Shown here one piece after another: positions 38,901 through 49,200 of a DNA stretch of 64,000 nucleotides. The first letter of the stretch is position 1. Every line of letters begins with the position of its first letter. Source of the stretch: an uncultured Chlorobiaceae bacterium (GTDB lineage Bacteria; Bacteroidota; Chlorobiia; Chlorobiales; Chlorobiaceae); assembly GCA_903871235.1 (NCBI GenBank), contig CAIQGA010000081.1, positions 1-64,000 of the forward strand. The letters run 5' to 3'. The position numbers were made by a program, and so were the translations under genes. The notes under the pieces were generated by a model. It saw only the letters and a program-made list of their open reading frames with translations, ran no database searches and was not told where the DNA came from.

Positions 38901-39502
38901 TACAGGAGATAATCCGGGATCGGCCGATCATACTGCTTGGATGGAGCTTTGGTGGTTTGCTGGCTTGGGAGGCAGCAGAGCGGTTGCGAAAGTTCGGAAC
39001 AACAATTGAAAGCGTCATTCTTCTTGACAGTGTAGCCTCGCACGATCCGATACGAAGCATTCTGCAAAAAGATGAGGCTGACTTTATTGCCACGATGTTC
39101 GATGAAATGGGACTGGGAAGCGCTGAATATTTACGCACGCTCTCTCCTGACGAACGCCTCGACAGAATTATTCAGCATGAAAGCAGCAATGACTATCTGC
39201 CTGAAGGTCTTGATCGTCAGCATATGCGTCGTCTTCTTGCTCTTTTCCAGAATAACGGTCTGGCTGCACTGCGTTACCAACCACGAAAAAGTGAGGAGCG
39301 GATACTCCTCATCCGACCTAAGCTTGCATCCGGCCAGGCACCGGGTATTGCTGGTGACGACTATAACGGCTGGGCCCGACTTTGCAGCAGTGGAATGGAA
39401 TTATACTGGATCGATGGAACACACGGCCAGATGCTGATACCTCCTTTTGTTCAGCAGTTGGCAGACCATATTCGCAAATATACAGAGCAGATAAAGGGAT
39501 GA
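35978..39502 (+). CDS. NRPS3: methyltransferase-interrupted adenylation domain, carrier, thioesterase
   Basis: This protein has 1,174 residues. The A domain starts normally and reaches core motif A2 (CVYIPIDPTLPLERR near residue 105). It is then interrupted by about 300 residues containing a SAM-dependent methyltransferase (VLEIGCASGF near 228, LLAPGGALFLGN near 320), and resumes at A3 (FTSGSSGQPKG near 453) through A10 (NSNGKLD near 797). A carrier domain (LGGHSVLG, near 856) and a type I thioesterase follow (FHPAGG near 920, GWSFGG with the nucleophilic Ser near 988, DGTHG near 1146). The pocket reads D-G-H-D-I-G-A-V-A-K, with no confident substrate. There is no condensation domain, so it must pair with another protein, probably NRPS2, to which it is joined by an ATGA overlap. 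The start at 35978 is chosen for that overlap. Confidence 0.93.
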   Translation: MKIADFIFEDPSSAVASGALKAESTRGSGNIASRFSTIAARHPLRTAVVDEEDSMTYRELDDLSDRIAHLLLHQQLQPESRVGIMMGRSRFSIAALFGIIKAGCVYIPIDPTLPLERRNRLLSIANAKALITSADTAGDMQRLEWLNSGLQFSLTLDCDNVDSLVETPGELMSTELWDHIAGEAVNDIDAGGWKSAFTGLPITPSAMEAFGTNAYNKIAPCLKPGARVLEIGCASGFTMRHTAPLAASYLATDLSRHNAERVEVIARNLGLQQVTSRQLAAHDIDILPEKSFDLIVMNSVIESFPGYGYLRNVLDKSVNLLAPGGALFLGNLWDLERQEIYLADLAKFAREHAGEGYSTRSNLNGSFFVPFDFFRDWAARRLERPSLKRSPIDAPGFDPAPYSFDVLISFDQHGEGIASDERKTHLHLDRRALLPENPVQPPAEISASHAAYIIFTSGSSGQPKGVLVEHGSVINLIHAIEEEIYTPLKARIKAEFLNISCCFSFSFDGSIHQIFTPLLNGHTLHLPNEETRQDPERLHSFFESHQLHVVDATPSLFTLLLDYWQERGIGSSAICFILGGETFSTKLPERLYALPGTLNSEIWNAYGPTESCVAACHYRMTSANWHDILPPPIGMPLSGIDIKLCDESGRLLPVGIPGQILIGGAGVAREYINEPELTARHFLVDDEGKRWYCTGDIGRWIEPGLLQFMGREDRQVKVRGYRIELSEIESAMLASPLVRQVAVVVADPRQDGDRILVAWVVANPGFDAVRCRADLDLLLPAWMMPTLIVEIDELPINSNGKLDEHRLPSLHKKELSNSNARMQIPFSRDTERKLAELWQKLLDVPINSVEDDFFMLGGHSVLGIRLVSLIETGFDVKLPLAELFSSTTIARMADRIEAKQAACKWHSLVAVNPCGERTPLVCFHPAGGNVLCYKALADALGRDWPIYMVQASGLEAGQSLQPSVELMITEYLPELQEIIRDRPIILLGWSFGGLLAWEAAERLRKFGTTIESVILLDSVASHDPIRSILQKDEADFIATMFDEMGLGSAEYLRTLSPDERLDRIIQHESSNDYLPEGLDRQHMRRLLALFQNNGLAALRYQPRKSEERILLIRPKLASGQAPGIAGDDYNGWARLCSSGMELYWIDGTHGQMLIPPFVQQLADHIRKYTEQIKG

Positions 39503-39504
39503 AT

Positions 39505-40203
39505 ATGCTTGATCGCCATACCATACGGCTATGGACACATGAGTTTCAGGAAGTAACAAGTTCTCCGCCACTGTGGCTTGCACTTCTTGATGAAAAAGAG
39601 CTGATGCATTGCAGGCAGTTCCGACAGGAAAAAGACCGTATTGCCTATGCGGCGGCACATGCCCTGCTCCGCACTGCACTCAGCCAAACGTTGGAGCTGC
39701 TGCCAGCATCCCTGATTATCGATCATGACAGGATGGGAAAACCTTTCCTCAATATGCCTGGCTGCATGAGTATGGCTATCACACTCTCGCATACCTCGGG
39801 CATGGTTGCGGTAGCTCTCAGTCAGGCAGGAACTATCGGAGTCGATGTCGAGGCGATTGATCGCAAAAATATTCCTCATAATAATTTTTCAGCCTATGGT
39901 CTGAGTCATGAAGAGCAAGCAATGCTTGCATCGCTCTCTCTTCATGAACGCTGTGAAGCATTTATCGATTTATGGACAGCACGCGAAGCCGTAGCGAAGG
40001 CTGACGGACGGGGGCTTTCCCTCCCATTCTCTGACATAAAGATTGATCTCTCTATGAACAAAGCCACTATTCATGAAAAGGGGGCATCGCCCTCCTCTCA
40101 ATGGACGCTGTGGCGAGAACAGCCCTCCCCTCTTTACCGACTGGCAATGGCCTGGCCGCAAGGAAAAGGAACATGCACAAGAATGAACGAACAACTTATT
40201 TGA
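39505..40203 (+). CDS. Sfp-type 4'-phosphopantetheinyl transferase
   Basis: This is a 232-residue enzyme that converts the carrier domains of the synthetases from apo to holo form by attaching phosphopantetheine from CoA to the Ser of LGGxS. Family motifs are present: IGVDVEAID (Mg-binding Asp/Glu) and WTAREAVAKADGRGL, with LSHTSGMVAVAL upstream. An ATG at 39499 overlaps the NRPS3 stop codon, but the one at 39505 is better spaced from AAGGG (39494-39498). Its place inside the cluster supports dedicated service to it. The frame is open upstream, but that stretch lies inside NRPS3. Confidence 0.93.
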   Translation: MLDRHTIRLWTHEFQEVTSSPPLWLALLDEKELMHCRQFRQEKDRIAYAAAHALLRTALSQTLELLPASLIIDHDRMGKPFLNMPGCMSMAITLSHTSGMVAVALSQAGTIGVDVEAIDRKNIPHNNFSAYGLSHEEQAMLASLSLHERCEAFIDLWTAREAVAKADGRGLSLPFSDIKIDLSMNKATIHEKGASPSSQWTLWREQPSPLYRLAMAWPQGKGTCTRMNEQLI

Positions 40204-40225
40204 ACGTGCTCTACGCTATCATACC

Positions 40226-43200
40226 ATGACGAATGAATCACACGAATTCTGGCGCACACTCCTTGCTGAGCTTCCTCCGCTACGGTTCTCTCAAGAGAGT
40301 TCAGGCATCTCATCAAGCGTTTCCACGAACGAACATATTGTCATTGAGCATCTGCTTGACAGCGTTCAAACCCGTCGTCTCAAGGCATTTGCTGAAACAC
40401 ATGGCATCACGTTCAGTTCGCTGCTTCTGGCGGTACATTTGAAAGTTTTATCAATGCAGATTCAGGACGGGCGATTCGTGACCGGTATAAAGATAAATGC
40501 TGCAGGGGAGGACAACCCGCTGCCTCTGGTTTTTGATGCTGTGGGCCATGATGAAAGCTGGAGTAATCTTGCACGCCACATCTCTCTTCTCGAAGAGTCG
40601 AGTCGTCGACACAGCGAGGATATGACGCTTGATGAACTGGAAACTCTTTGTACTCGCTCCCCACTCTTTGACACCCTTTTTTCTTTTGATCAGTGCATCC
40701 CGGAAAAGCCTGCAGAAAACCCTCAGAGTGCTCTTGAAAAGAGAATTCATGCATTATGGCAAGCACTGCTGCCCGGCGCAGAGTTCAGTGTTCATGACGG
40801 ATTTTTTGATGCAGGGGGCAATTCACTGCTGCTTGTTCGTCTGCATGAAAAGCTTGAAGCCCTTTGGCCCGGAGTCTTCAGTGTTGCCCGCCTCTTCTCA
40901 GTGACGACCATTGCCGCTCAGGCCCGCAGTATTCAGGAAAAAAACGAGACAAAAGAGCGCAATCACCCGCACACGACGCCGAATCGAGTAACAAAAACAC
41001 ACGGCCATATTGCAATCGTTGGCATTGGCATTTGTCTTCCCGGAGCATCGACGCTGGAGGCATGCTGGCGAGATATCGCAAATGGTGTTGACAGAGTCTG
41101 CCCGATACCTGAGGAACGATGCAAAGAGAGCGTAGCCATGCTCAATGCCCTCGGGAGTCCGATCCCGGAACAGTTTCAGGAAGCCGCCTGGCTTGAGCAA
41201 ATTTTCAATTTCGATCCCGAACGGTTTCGCCTTTCACCTGCGGATGCGGCCCTTGTTCACCCCGAGCAGAGGCATTTTCTTGAAACAGCGCTGATGGCCC
41301 TTGAAGATGCCGGTTATGGAGGCAAGTCGCTGGACAATGAAAAGATCGGAACCTTTGCCGCAACAAGTCAAGGAGCGGTCTGGACCGATTATGCCCTGAG
41401 GGTACTGCCCGAGCGGGCCGAACAGCTCTTTATCAACAATGTACCCTCCAATGTCGCTACCCGTCTCTCTTTTCTGCATAACTGGCGGGGACCGGCAACC
41501 CTTGTCGATACGGCATGTTCCTCTGCACTGACCGCCGTACATCTGGCCTGTCAGGCACTTGTCAACGGCGAATGCAGTGCCGCACTGGCCGGAGGCGCCC
41601 GATTAATGATGATACCTCATTCATCAACAGCACGCTTCACCATCGAATCATCAACTGCCAGAACCCATGCGTTTGACGAAAGTGCCGACGGTACCGGTTC
41701 AGGAGAGGGTGCAGTTGTCTTTTTACTGAAAACTCTTGAGCGGGCTAAAGCCGATGGAGATCCAGTGCACGCCGTGATTCGGGGAACAGCGATCAATCAG
41801 GACGGAGCTTCAACCGGCATGGCAGCTCCCAATCCGACAGCACAGTCAGAGGTAATTTCCGCCGCAGCAGCCAAAGCCGGCGTGCCGCTTTCCACCATCT
41901 CCTATATCGAGGCACATGGTACCGGCACCCATTTAGGCGATCCCGTAGAAATCGAGGGTATTCGTCTTGCATTCAGCCGTGAAACCAGTGAAACCGGTTT
42001 TGCCTTGATCGGATCAGGAAAAGGTAATTATGGTCATCTTGACGCCTGTGCTGGTGCTCTTGGACTGCTTCGTGCGGTTCTCTGCGTAAAAAACGACCAG
42101 GCTCCGCCTCAGCCGTTCTTCAGTCAACCGAACCCCCGTATCGACTTTGCGCATTCACCGGTAAACGTTTGCCGTCAACTGCTCTCTCTTCCTGACCGTG
42201 GCACGCCCCGACGCGCTGGCGTCAGTTCTTTCGGACTGAGCGGAATAAATGTTCACGCAATCATAGAAGCTCCGCCGCCGGTTATCAGTAAAGCGCTACC
42301 CCTCTATTCAGGATGGACGGTGATAGGGCTCTCTGCGGCAACTCCTGTATTACTCCACACCTATTCTGCCGCTCTGGCTGAACAGATTCGAGAGAACCCC
42401 TCAGGCCCGCTTGCTGACATTGCCTATACCCTGAACAGCGGTCGCGACTCCCTTTCCGAACGGCTTGTATTCTGGGTTCGTGATCGAAAGGAACTGCTCG
42501 GCGCACTGGAAACTTTTCTTTGTGGCACAAAGGCTGAAAACAGCCTGACCGGCAGACTCGGGCGCCAGCAAAGATCGCTATCAACTGGGCAGATCAATGC
42601 TCTCGCGCCGGATGAACCTTCAGCCCGGATGGCGGCACACTCCTTTCTTGAGGGTGGGCAGCTCATCATGCCACCGGAACAGCACGCCAAACGCGTTCAC
42701 CTTGCAACAACTCCCCTGCAGAGAATCAGGTGCCATCCTGATCCGAACAGAGAGAATGCCGTACACCCCATAAAACCAATACCTCTCCAGGTACCGATTG
42801 ATACTCCTGAAGGAGTGCGTTATCCTCTCGATGTTCACGATCCTGCATTCTGGCCTGTCAGCGAACACAGACTCGGAGGGGTTCCGACCCTCGTCGGGAT
42901 GGGGCTGTTACCTCTTCTTGCCGATACACTTGACACAAGCAGTGGAAAATTCCTGCCATTTGCCGTCAAGAAGATCTCCTGGCTGCGCCCTCTTCAGACC
43001 CCGTCGATCAAGGCGGGAAGTGTCAGCCTGCTCATCACGGACCCTGAAGCAAATGAACAGCATGCAATACTTGGAGGAAAAACAGTCGACGGAGCCTGGA
43101 AAAATTTTGCAGAGGCAACCTTGTGCAAACTTCCTTGCGTACCGCCTCCGGCGCTCAATGCTGAAGAGTTACAAGAAAGAAGAGGTAAACTCTTTCCAAC

Positions 43201-46200
43201 CAGTGTTCGCCTGAGTGAAGCGAATGGAGAGGTCAACGTCAGTAACAGATGGAACTGCCTTATTGCCAAAGGAGATAACGGCAATGAACTCACCGCTCAG
43301 CTTGAACGGCCCGATAACAATTTTGAGGGCAGAAATTTGCAGAACCTTCATCCCGGAGTTCTCGACACCGCTGTAAGCATTGTTCTGGATCGTGCCGGGC
43401 TGATACCGGCAAGTTGCGCCGAAGTGCTTCTCTGGCTGCCACTGCCCAAAAAAGTGTTTGTCTCTGCCATCCCGAACCCAATGGCAGATGGAGGAGTTAC
43501 CGCCGATGTGAACATGTATGACATGGAGAGCGGTGCGCTCTGTATCTCACTTAAAAAGCTGCGTTTTATTGCTTCGGCAAAGAGCACGGAGATACAAAAA
43601 GAGAGGAAAAAAGTGACCGTGATACCCTCAATTCCTGTATGGGTCGCTGATCAGAAAGCAAGCACGAGTTTCTCTCCTCTTCCTGCGCTTGTTGTCATCG
43701 GTGAGGGCTATTTTTTCCAGAGGGTAACCGAGCACCCGATAGTCAAAAAAAGTCTTGTGGCATCGTGCAACTCAACAGCACTCACGGATGCGGTAACAAG
43801 AGCTATCGCTGACGGCATTGTACACCTCGTACTCTTTCTCCCTGCGCCGGGCGAAGATGCCGGGCTCCGCACCCTCGTCACCCTACGCACTCTTATAAAG
43901 AACATGCATCAACCCCTGCAGCTTCTGGCCGCAGGGTCGGGCGCCTATGCAATGACAACCAACACAGGCTCTTTCATGACAACCCCCGACGCAGCACTTG
44001 TAGCAGGGCTTGTTAACGTCGCAGCATGTGAAGAGGCGATGCTTTCGACCAGGTATCTGGAACTGGAAAAAGATGCTCCGATTGAGGCTCTTCTTCAGGA
44101 AATCGAATCATGCAACGACCATACCCAATCACCGGTATTGATTGATCAATTCGGCAGACGCTTTAAGCGCAGCTTCGCTCCCCTTTCCGATTTTCCTGCA
44201 CCGGCAGCAACACTCTGGCCGGGCTCTGGCTGTTGTGTCATCAGCGGCGGTACCGGCGGACTCGCTCTGCTGCTCGCCGAGGAGCTTGCTTCCGGCGGCA
44301 GAGTATCGCTTGCACTGCTCTCCCGCCACCCTCTTGAACAGTGTAACGACAGTGACTCACAAAAACGTCTTGAACGACTGGAGTCGCTCAGCACGAAAGG
44401 CATTACGTTCCGCCACTGGTGCGTCGATATCAGTGACCTTGAACAACTCTCCGGTGTACTCAACGAAGTACGCAAGGTACTTGGCCCAATCACGGCAGTG
44501 GTTCACCATGCCGGTCTCGGTGAGAGTAGTCTTCTCATTAACGAAACCCCGGAATCGTTTGCAGCCTCAACTGCAGCCAAGGTGAATGGTGCACGCAATC
44601 TTGATCTGCTCACTCGCAACGACCCAATCGCAGCGTTCATTCTTGCAGGCTCGTTGAGCGCAGTTGAGTATCGTGCCGGAACAGGTGCCTATGCAGCAGC
44701 AAATCTCTTTCTTGATGCCTTTGCTCTCTGGCGGCTACGTGAGGAGCGGCCGGCACAGTGCATCGACTGGTGCCAGATCGGAGAAATCGGAATGGCGGCC
44801 AGAATTCTTTGTGGTAAATTGGACGAGTACAGTTTGACCCCCGAAGAGGTTGTCCTCCATTGGCGAACAGCACTTGCTTCAGGAGCACCTCAGGTTGCCC
44901 TGCTCTATGACGAAAAAACTGATAAGAAAACAGCGTCTGTACCAGCACCTTCAGAACAATCCAAAACACTCGAAAAGGCTCTGGCAGAGATTTGGGCAGA
45001 GATTCTCGGCTATGAAAGCATTGAATTCGATGACGACTTCTATGCTCTCGGAGGAGACTCGATGTCAGGAATCGATATTATTGATCGCATTATCGGGGGT
45101 CTCGGTCATCCGGTCACCTTCACCGATCTCGTTGAGTCCGGCACAGTCACGATGCTGGCTGAAAGGCTGCGCCGCCAGGCTCAGACAGCCAACCCGCGCA
45201 ACATCCAGCTCCCCACACCTGCCCCGAAAAACAGTCGCTATCCCCTGAGCTGGGAACAAATGGCCCTCATTCGAGCCCAGATGGCGGCAGAAAAGAGCAT
45301 TGCCTATAACTTGCCGAACATGCTCTCCCTGCCACCCGACTGCAACCTGGATCGACTTGCATTGGCTCTTGAGGCCCTCGTCAGGCGTCATGAAATCCTC
45401 CGCACCCGCTTTCATCTAAAAGAGAGCGAGGCGGAAATGGAAATACTCTCCGACGTGCGGATGCAACTGAAACGCATCTGCCCTACAAATGGAATAACAG
45501 CCGATTTTTGTCGCAACTGGCCTCTTCCCTTTGACCTTGAAGCGGCTCCCCCGGTACGCTTCGAACTGGTCGAGAAAGCTGACGGCACACCGGAAGCCCT
45601 CCTTTTCGATATCCATCACAGCCTTGCCGATGGTCTCAGCCTTGAATTGCTCGCAAGCGATCTTGGTAACCTCTATGCAGGAAAAAACCTGCCTCCACTC
45701 GCCTTGCAGCTCAAGGATTACGCATGGTGGAGTCGCAAAGGGGCGGGAATCGCAGTTGTTGAGAGCGCAAAACGCTATTGGCTGGACCGTTTTTCGTTAC
45801 CGCTGCCGGTGCTTGATCTGCCTTCTGATCGTCCTCGGCCGGCATTTCATACGTGGCAGTGCGGCAGCGTTGCCTTCAGTCTGCCAAAGAAGAGTGTAGA
45901 GGCCTTGCGCCGATATGCTGCAACACACAGCACCACCCCCTTTACCGTCGTACTCTCTGCATGGGCAGCACTGCTTGCCCGATATTGCCGTAATGAGGAT
46001 CTGGTTATTTCCGTTCCGGTAGACACCAGGGAGAGTCTCGGCGCAACAGGAGTACCGGGCATGATGGTATCACTTCTACCGTTGCGATTTTCCTTCAACG
46101 ATAACGAGTCGATAGAGGGTTTCATCAGAGGCGTCCATGCTGACCTTGCCGATGCGATGCGCCACCGTGCGTGCCCACTCGGAATGCTGCTTGAAGCGCT

Positions 46201-49200
46201 TGCCCCACCGGCAGCGCCTGAGCGAACGCTGCTCTCTGAGGTGACCCTCTCATACATGAACTATGCCGAAAGTAAAGGAGGCTCGCTTGACGATAAAGAG
46301 GCATTCCGTCTTACGGGTATCGAACGCAGCGATGGAAAGAACGATATCGCCATCTTTATGCGAGATCTGCCCGATCAGATAAGCGTCGTCTGTGAATACT
46401 ATTCCGCCATGTATGATCAAGAGCGCATTGAACGCATGGGAGAACACTTCACCGTTCTGCTTGGTGCTCTGCTGGAATCGCAGCCCGACACGAAACTCTC
46501 CCTGCTTCCGTTGCTCACAGCGGAAGAAGAGAACTGGCTTGAAGGGGCTGGAAACGCCATGGATTATCAATTACAGCGCAGGGGAAATCTCTTTGCCCAT
46601 TTCACAGCAACAGTAAAACAACAGAACAACTCCATTGCCGTCAGTGATAAAGAGGAGCGACTCAGCTTCAGCGATTTATGGTACCGTGCCGGCGGCATTG
46701 CAGAGTACCTCATTGAGACCGGTATTGGCGAAGGTGATATTGTCGCCCTGCACATCGAACGAAGTTGTACTGCCGTCGCCACAATTCTTGGAATCAATTC
46801 GCTCGGAGCCTGTTATCTGCCTCTTGATCCATCGTATCCGCCGCGCCGTATTGCATGGATTCTTGCTGATGCACAGTGCCGGGTAGTGATTGCTGACGCA
46901 GCCGGTCGCAAGGCATTGGCAGAAGCCGCCTTGATAGATGATGCAGGATACGGCGCTGAGGGAGAGAGGCAGATAAAATATGTTACCATTGATGCAGAAA
47001 AAATGGCTCTACTCTGCAGCCCCCCTCCTGAAACAAACCGTCGGGATGACCTGCTTGCCTATCTTATGTACACCTCAGGCTCCACAGGTATACCGAAAGG
47101 GGTAAGGATATTCGAACACTCGATCATCCGCCTCGTCATGTATGACAACTCTATAACATTCAAGCCAATCGACCGCATCCTTCAGGTTTCATCTTTTGCG
47201 TTTGATCTTTCAACCTATGACCTCTGGGGCGCGCTTCTCAGCGGGAGCCAGCTCTTCATTGCTGATCGTAACGACATTCTTGATCCGGCTACTCTCGCAG
47301 AAAAGCTGAAGCGACTGAACATCAGCATCCTGGCAATGCCTACCGGCCTCTTTCACCGGCAGGCAGAAGTAATGCCTGAAAGTTTTTCCACCCTCAGGGC
47401 GGTCATTGCCGGCGGAGAGGCCATGAGTGCGGAACTTATGCGCCGGGTCATGCAAGCCTCTCCTGAAACCGCATTTTTCAATGGTTACGGCCCAACTGAA
47501 AACACAACATTTACAACTATCCATAAAGTCTGTCATCAGGATCTGAAAAAAGAGAGTTTGCCTATCGGCCGTCCAATCCATCAAACCATAGTACGAGTGC
47601 TTGACAAGAATGATCAGATAGTTCCTGTCGGTATATGGGGTGAAATCGTAACCGGCGGTGACGGGGTTGCAGATGGCTATCTGAACCGTCCGGAGAGGAC
47701 GGTTGAGAATTTTTTTTATGGAGAGGACGGTATCTATTATTATCGGACAGGTGACCTGGGACGATGGAGACGGGATGGCATTCTTGAATTCGGAGGACGC
47801 AAGGATGGTCAAATCAAACTCAGAGGCTTCCGTATCGAACCGGGTGAAATTGAGGAGGCACTTTTACAACACCCGTCAGTTGCCGGAGCTGCAGTTCTCT
47901 TTCGGCGGGAAGCAGGAGAACTCATTGCCTGTTTACTTCCGAGGGATGAAACACTTGAAGCTACCGAACTTCGTTCCTGGCTTATGCATCGCATTCCATC
48001 CTATATGGTGCCTGCCCGCTTCATCAGGCTCACTCACCTGCCAGTTAATTCCAATGGCAAACTTGACCGCATCCAGCTCAATCTGGACGCGGATAACGGA
48101 GAGATCATAGCCGACAGTAATGCCTCGTCTGGAGGATTACCTTCAGGCAAAGCCGAACATATGGTCGCTGAGGTTTTTTCCGAAATCTTCCAACGTCCCG
48201 TAGAAGATCGCAACGTAAGTTTTCTTGACCTTGGCGGTCACAGCCTCATCATCATCAAGGCAATCAACCGTATCGCCCAGCGTTCCGGCATCCGGCTCAC
48301 CATAAACGACTTTTTTGCCACTCCCACCGTCGCCGGGCTTGCCTCATGCATTGAGACCGGCAAAAAAAATGATGCAGGAGAGTTCAGGATTCCCCGCGCT
48401 GCGGAAACCGCATTTCCTTTCGCGAGCCATGCTGAAGAGCGGCTCTATCTGGTAAACAGTCTTGATGCGACTTCCGCCGCCTACAATATGACCCTCTTTT
48501 TCCGGGCGGGCAGAGAGTTTATACCGGAAGCACTGCGGCAGGCCGTTCTTTCTCTTGTTGATCGTCACGAATCCCTGCGTACCGGGTTTGAGGAGTGCAA
48601 CGGCGAAATAATCCGTCGAATTGAAAATACCAAATCCATTACCCTTTCATGGCAGGAAAATGACCTCAGCATGCTTTCCGACCCCTCTACCGAAGCGTTG
48701 AGGCTGACCAGAACAGAGGTTTCCCGGCCTTTCAACCTTTCGAGACCGCCGCTTCTCAGGGTAAGACTTATCCGTACAGGAGCAGAGCAGACACTCATAC
48801 TCATCCTGACCCACCACATTGTTCATGACGGGTGGTCATCGAGAATATTTTTACGGGAACTGGAACTTGCCTACAAGGCAGCATTGCAGGAAAAGAGAGC
48901 AACTTTACCACCGCTGCCGATAACTGTTCGCGACTATGCGGTCTGGCAACGTACCCGTGACTGGTCGGATACCGCAATCTGGTGGAAAAATACCCTGAAG
49001 GGTGCTCCTGAACGAATCGAGCTCCCCTGCGATCGTCCCCTGCCTGAAATCCCCTCAAACAAGGGCGCCACTCTGAAAAAAGAGTTGCCGCAGGAGACCG
49101 CCAAAGCGCTTCAGCAGATTGCTTTACGGAACGGCGTGAGTATGGCTGCGCTGGGGCTGGCCATTTTTTCCGCCCTTCTCTTTCGTTTAACCCGCCAGAG

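Noticed and set aside
42300..42780. Hidden acyltransferase domain between KS and DH of NRPS4
   Set aside because: Only about 160 residues of linker with no GHSxG motif; too short for an AT.
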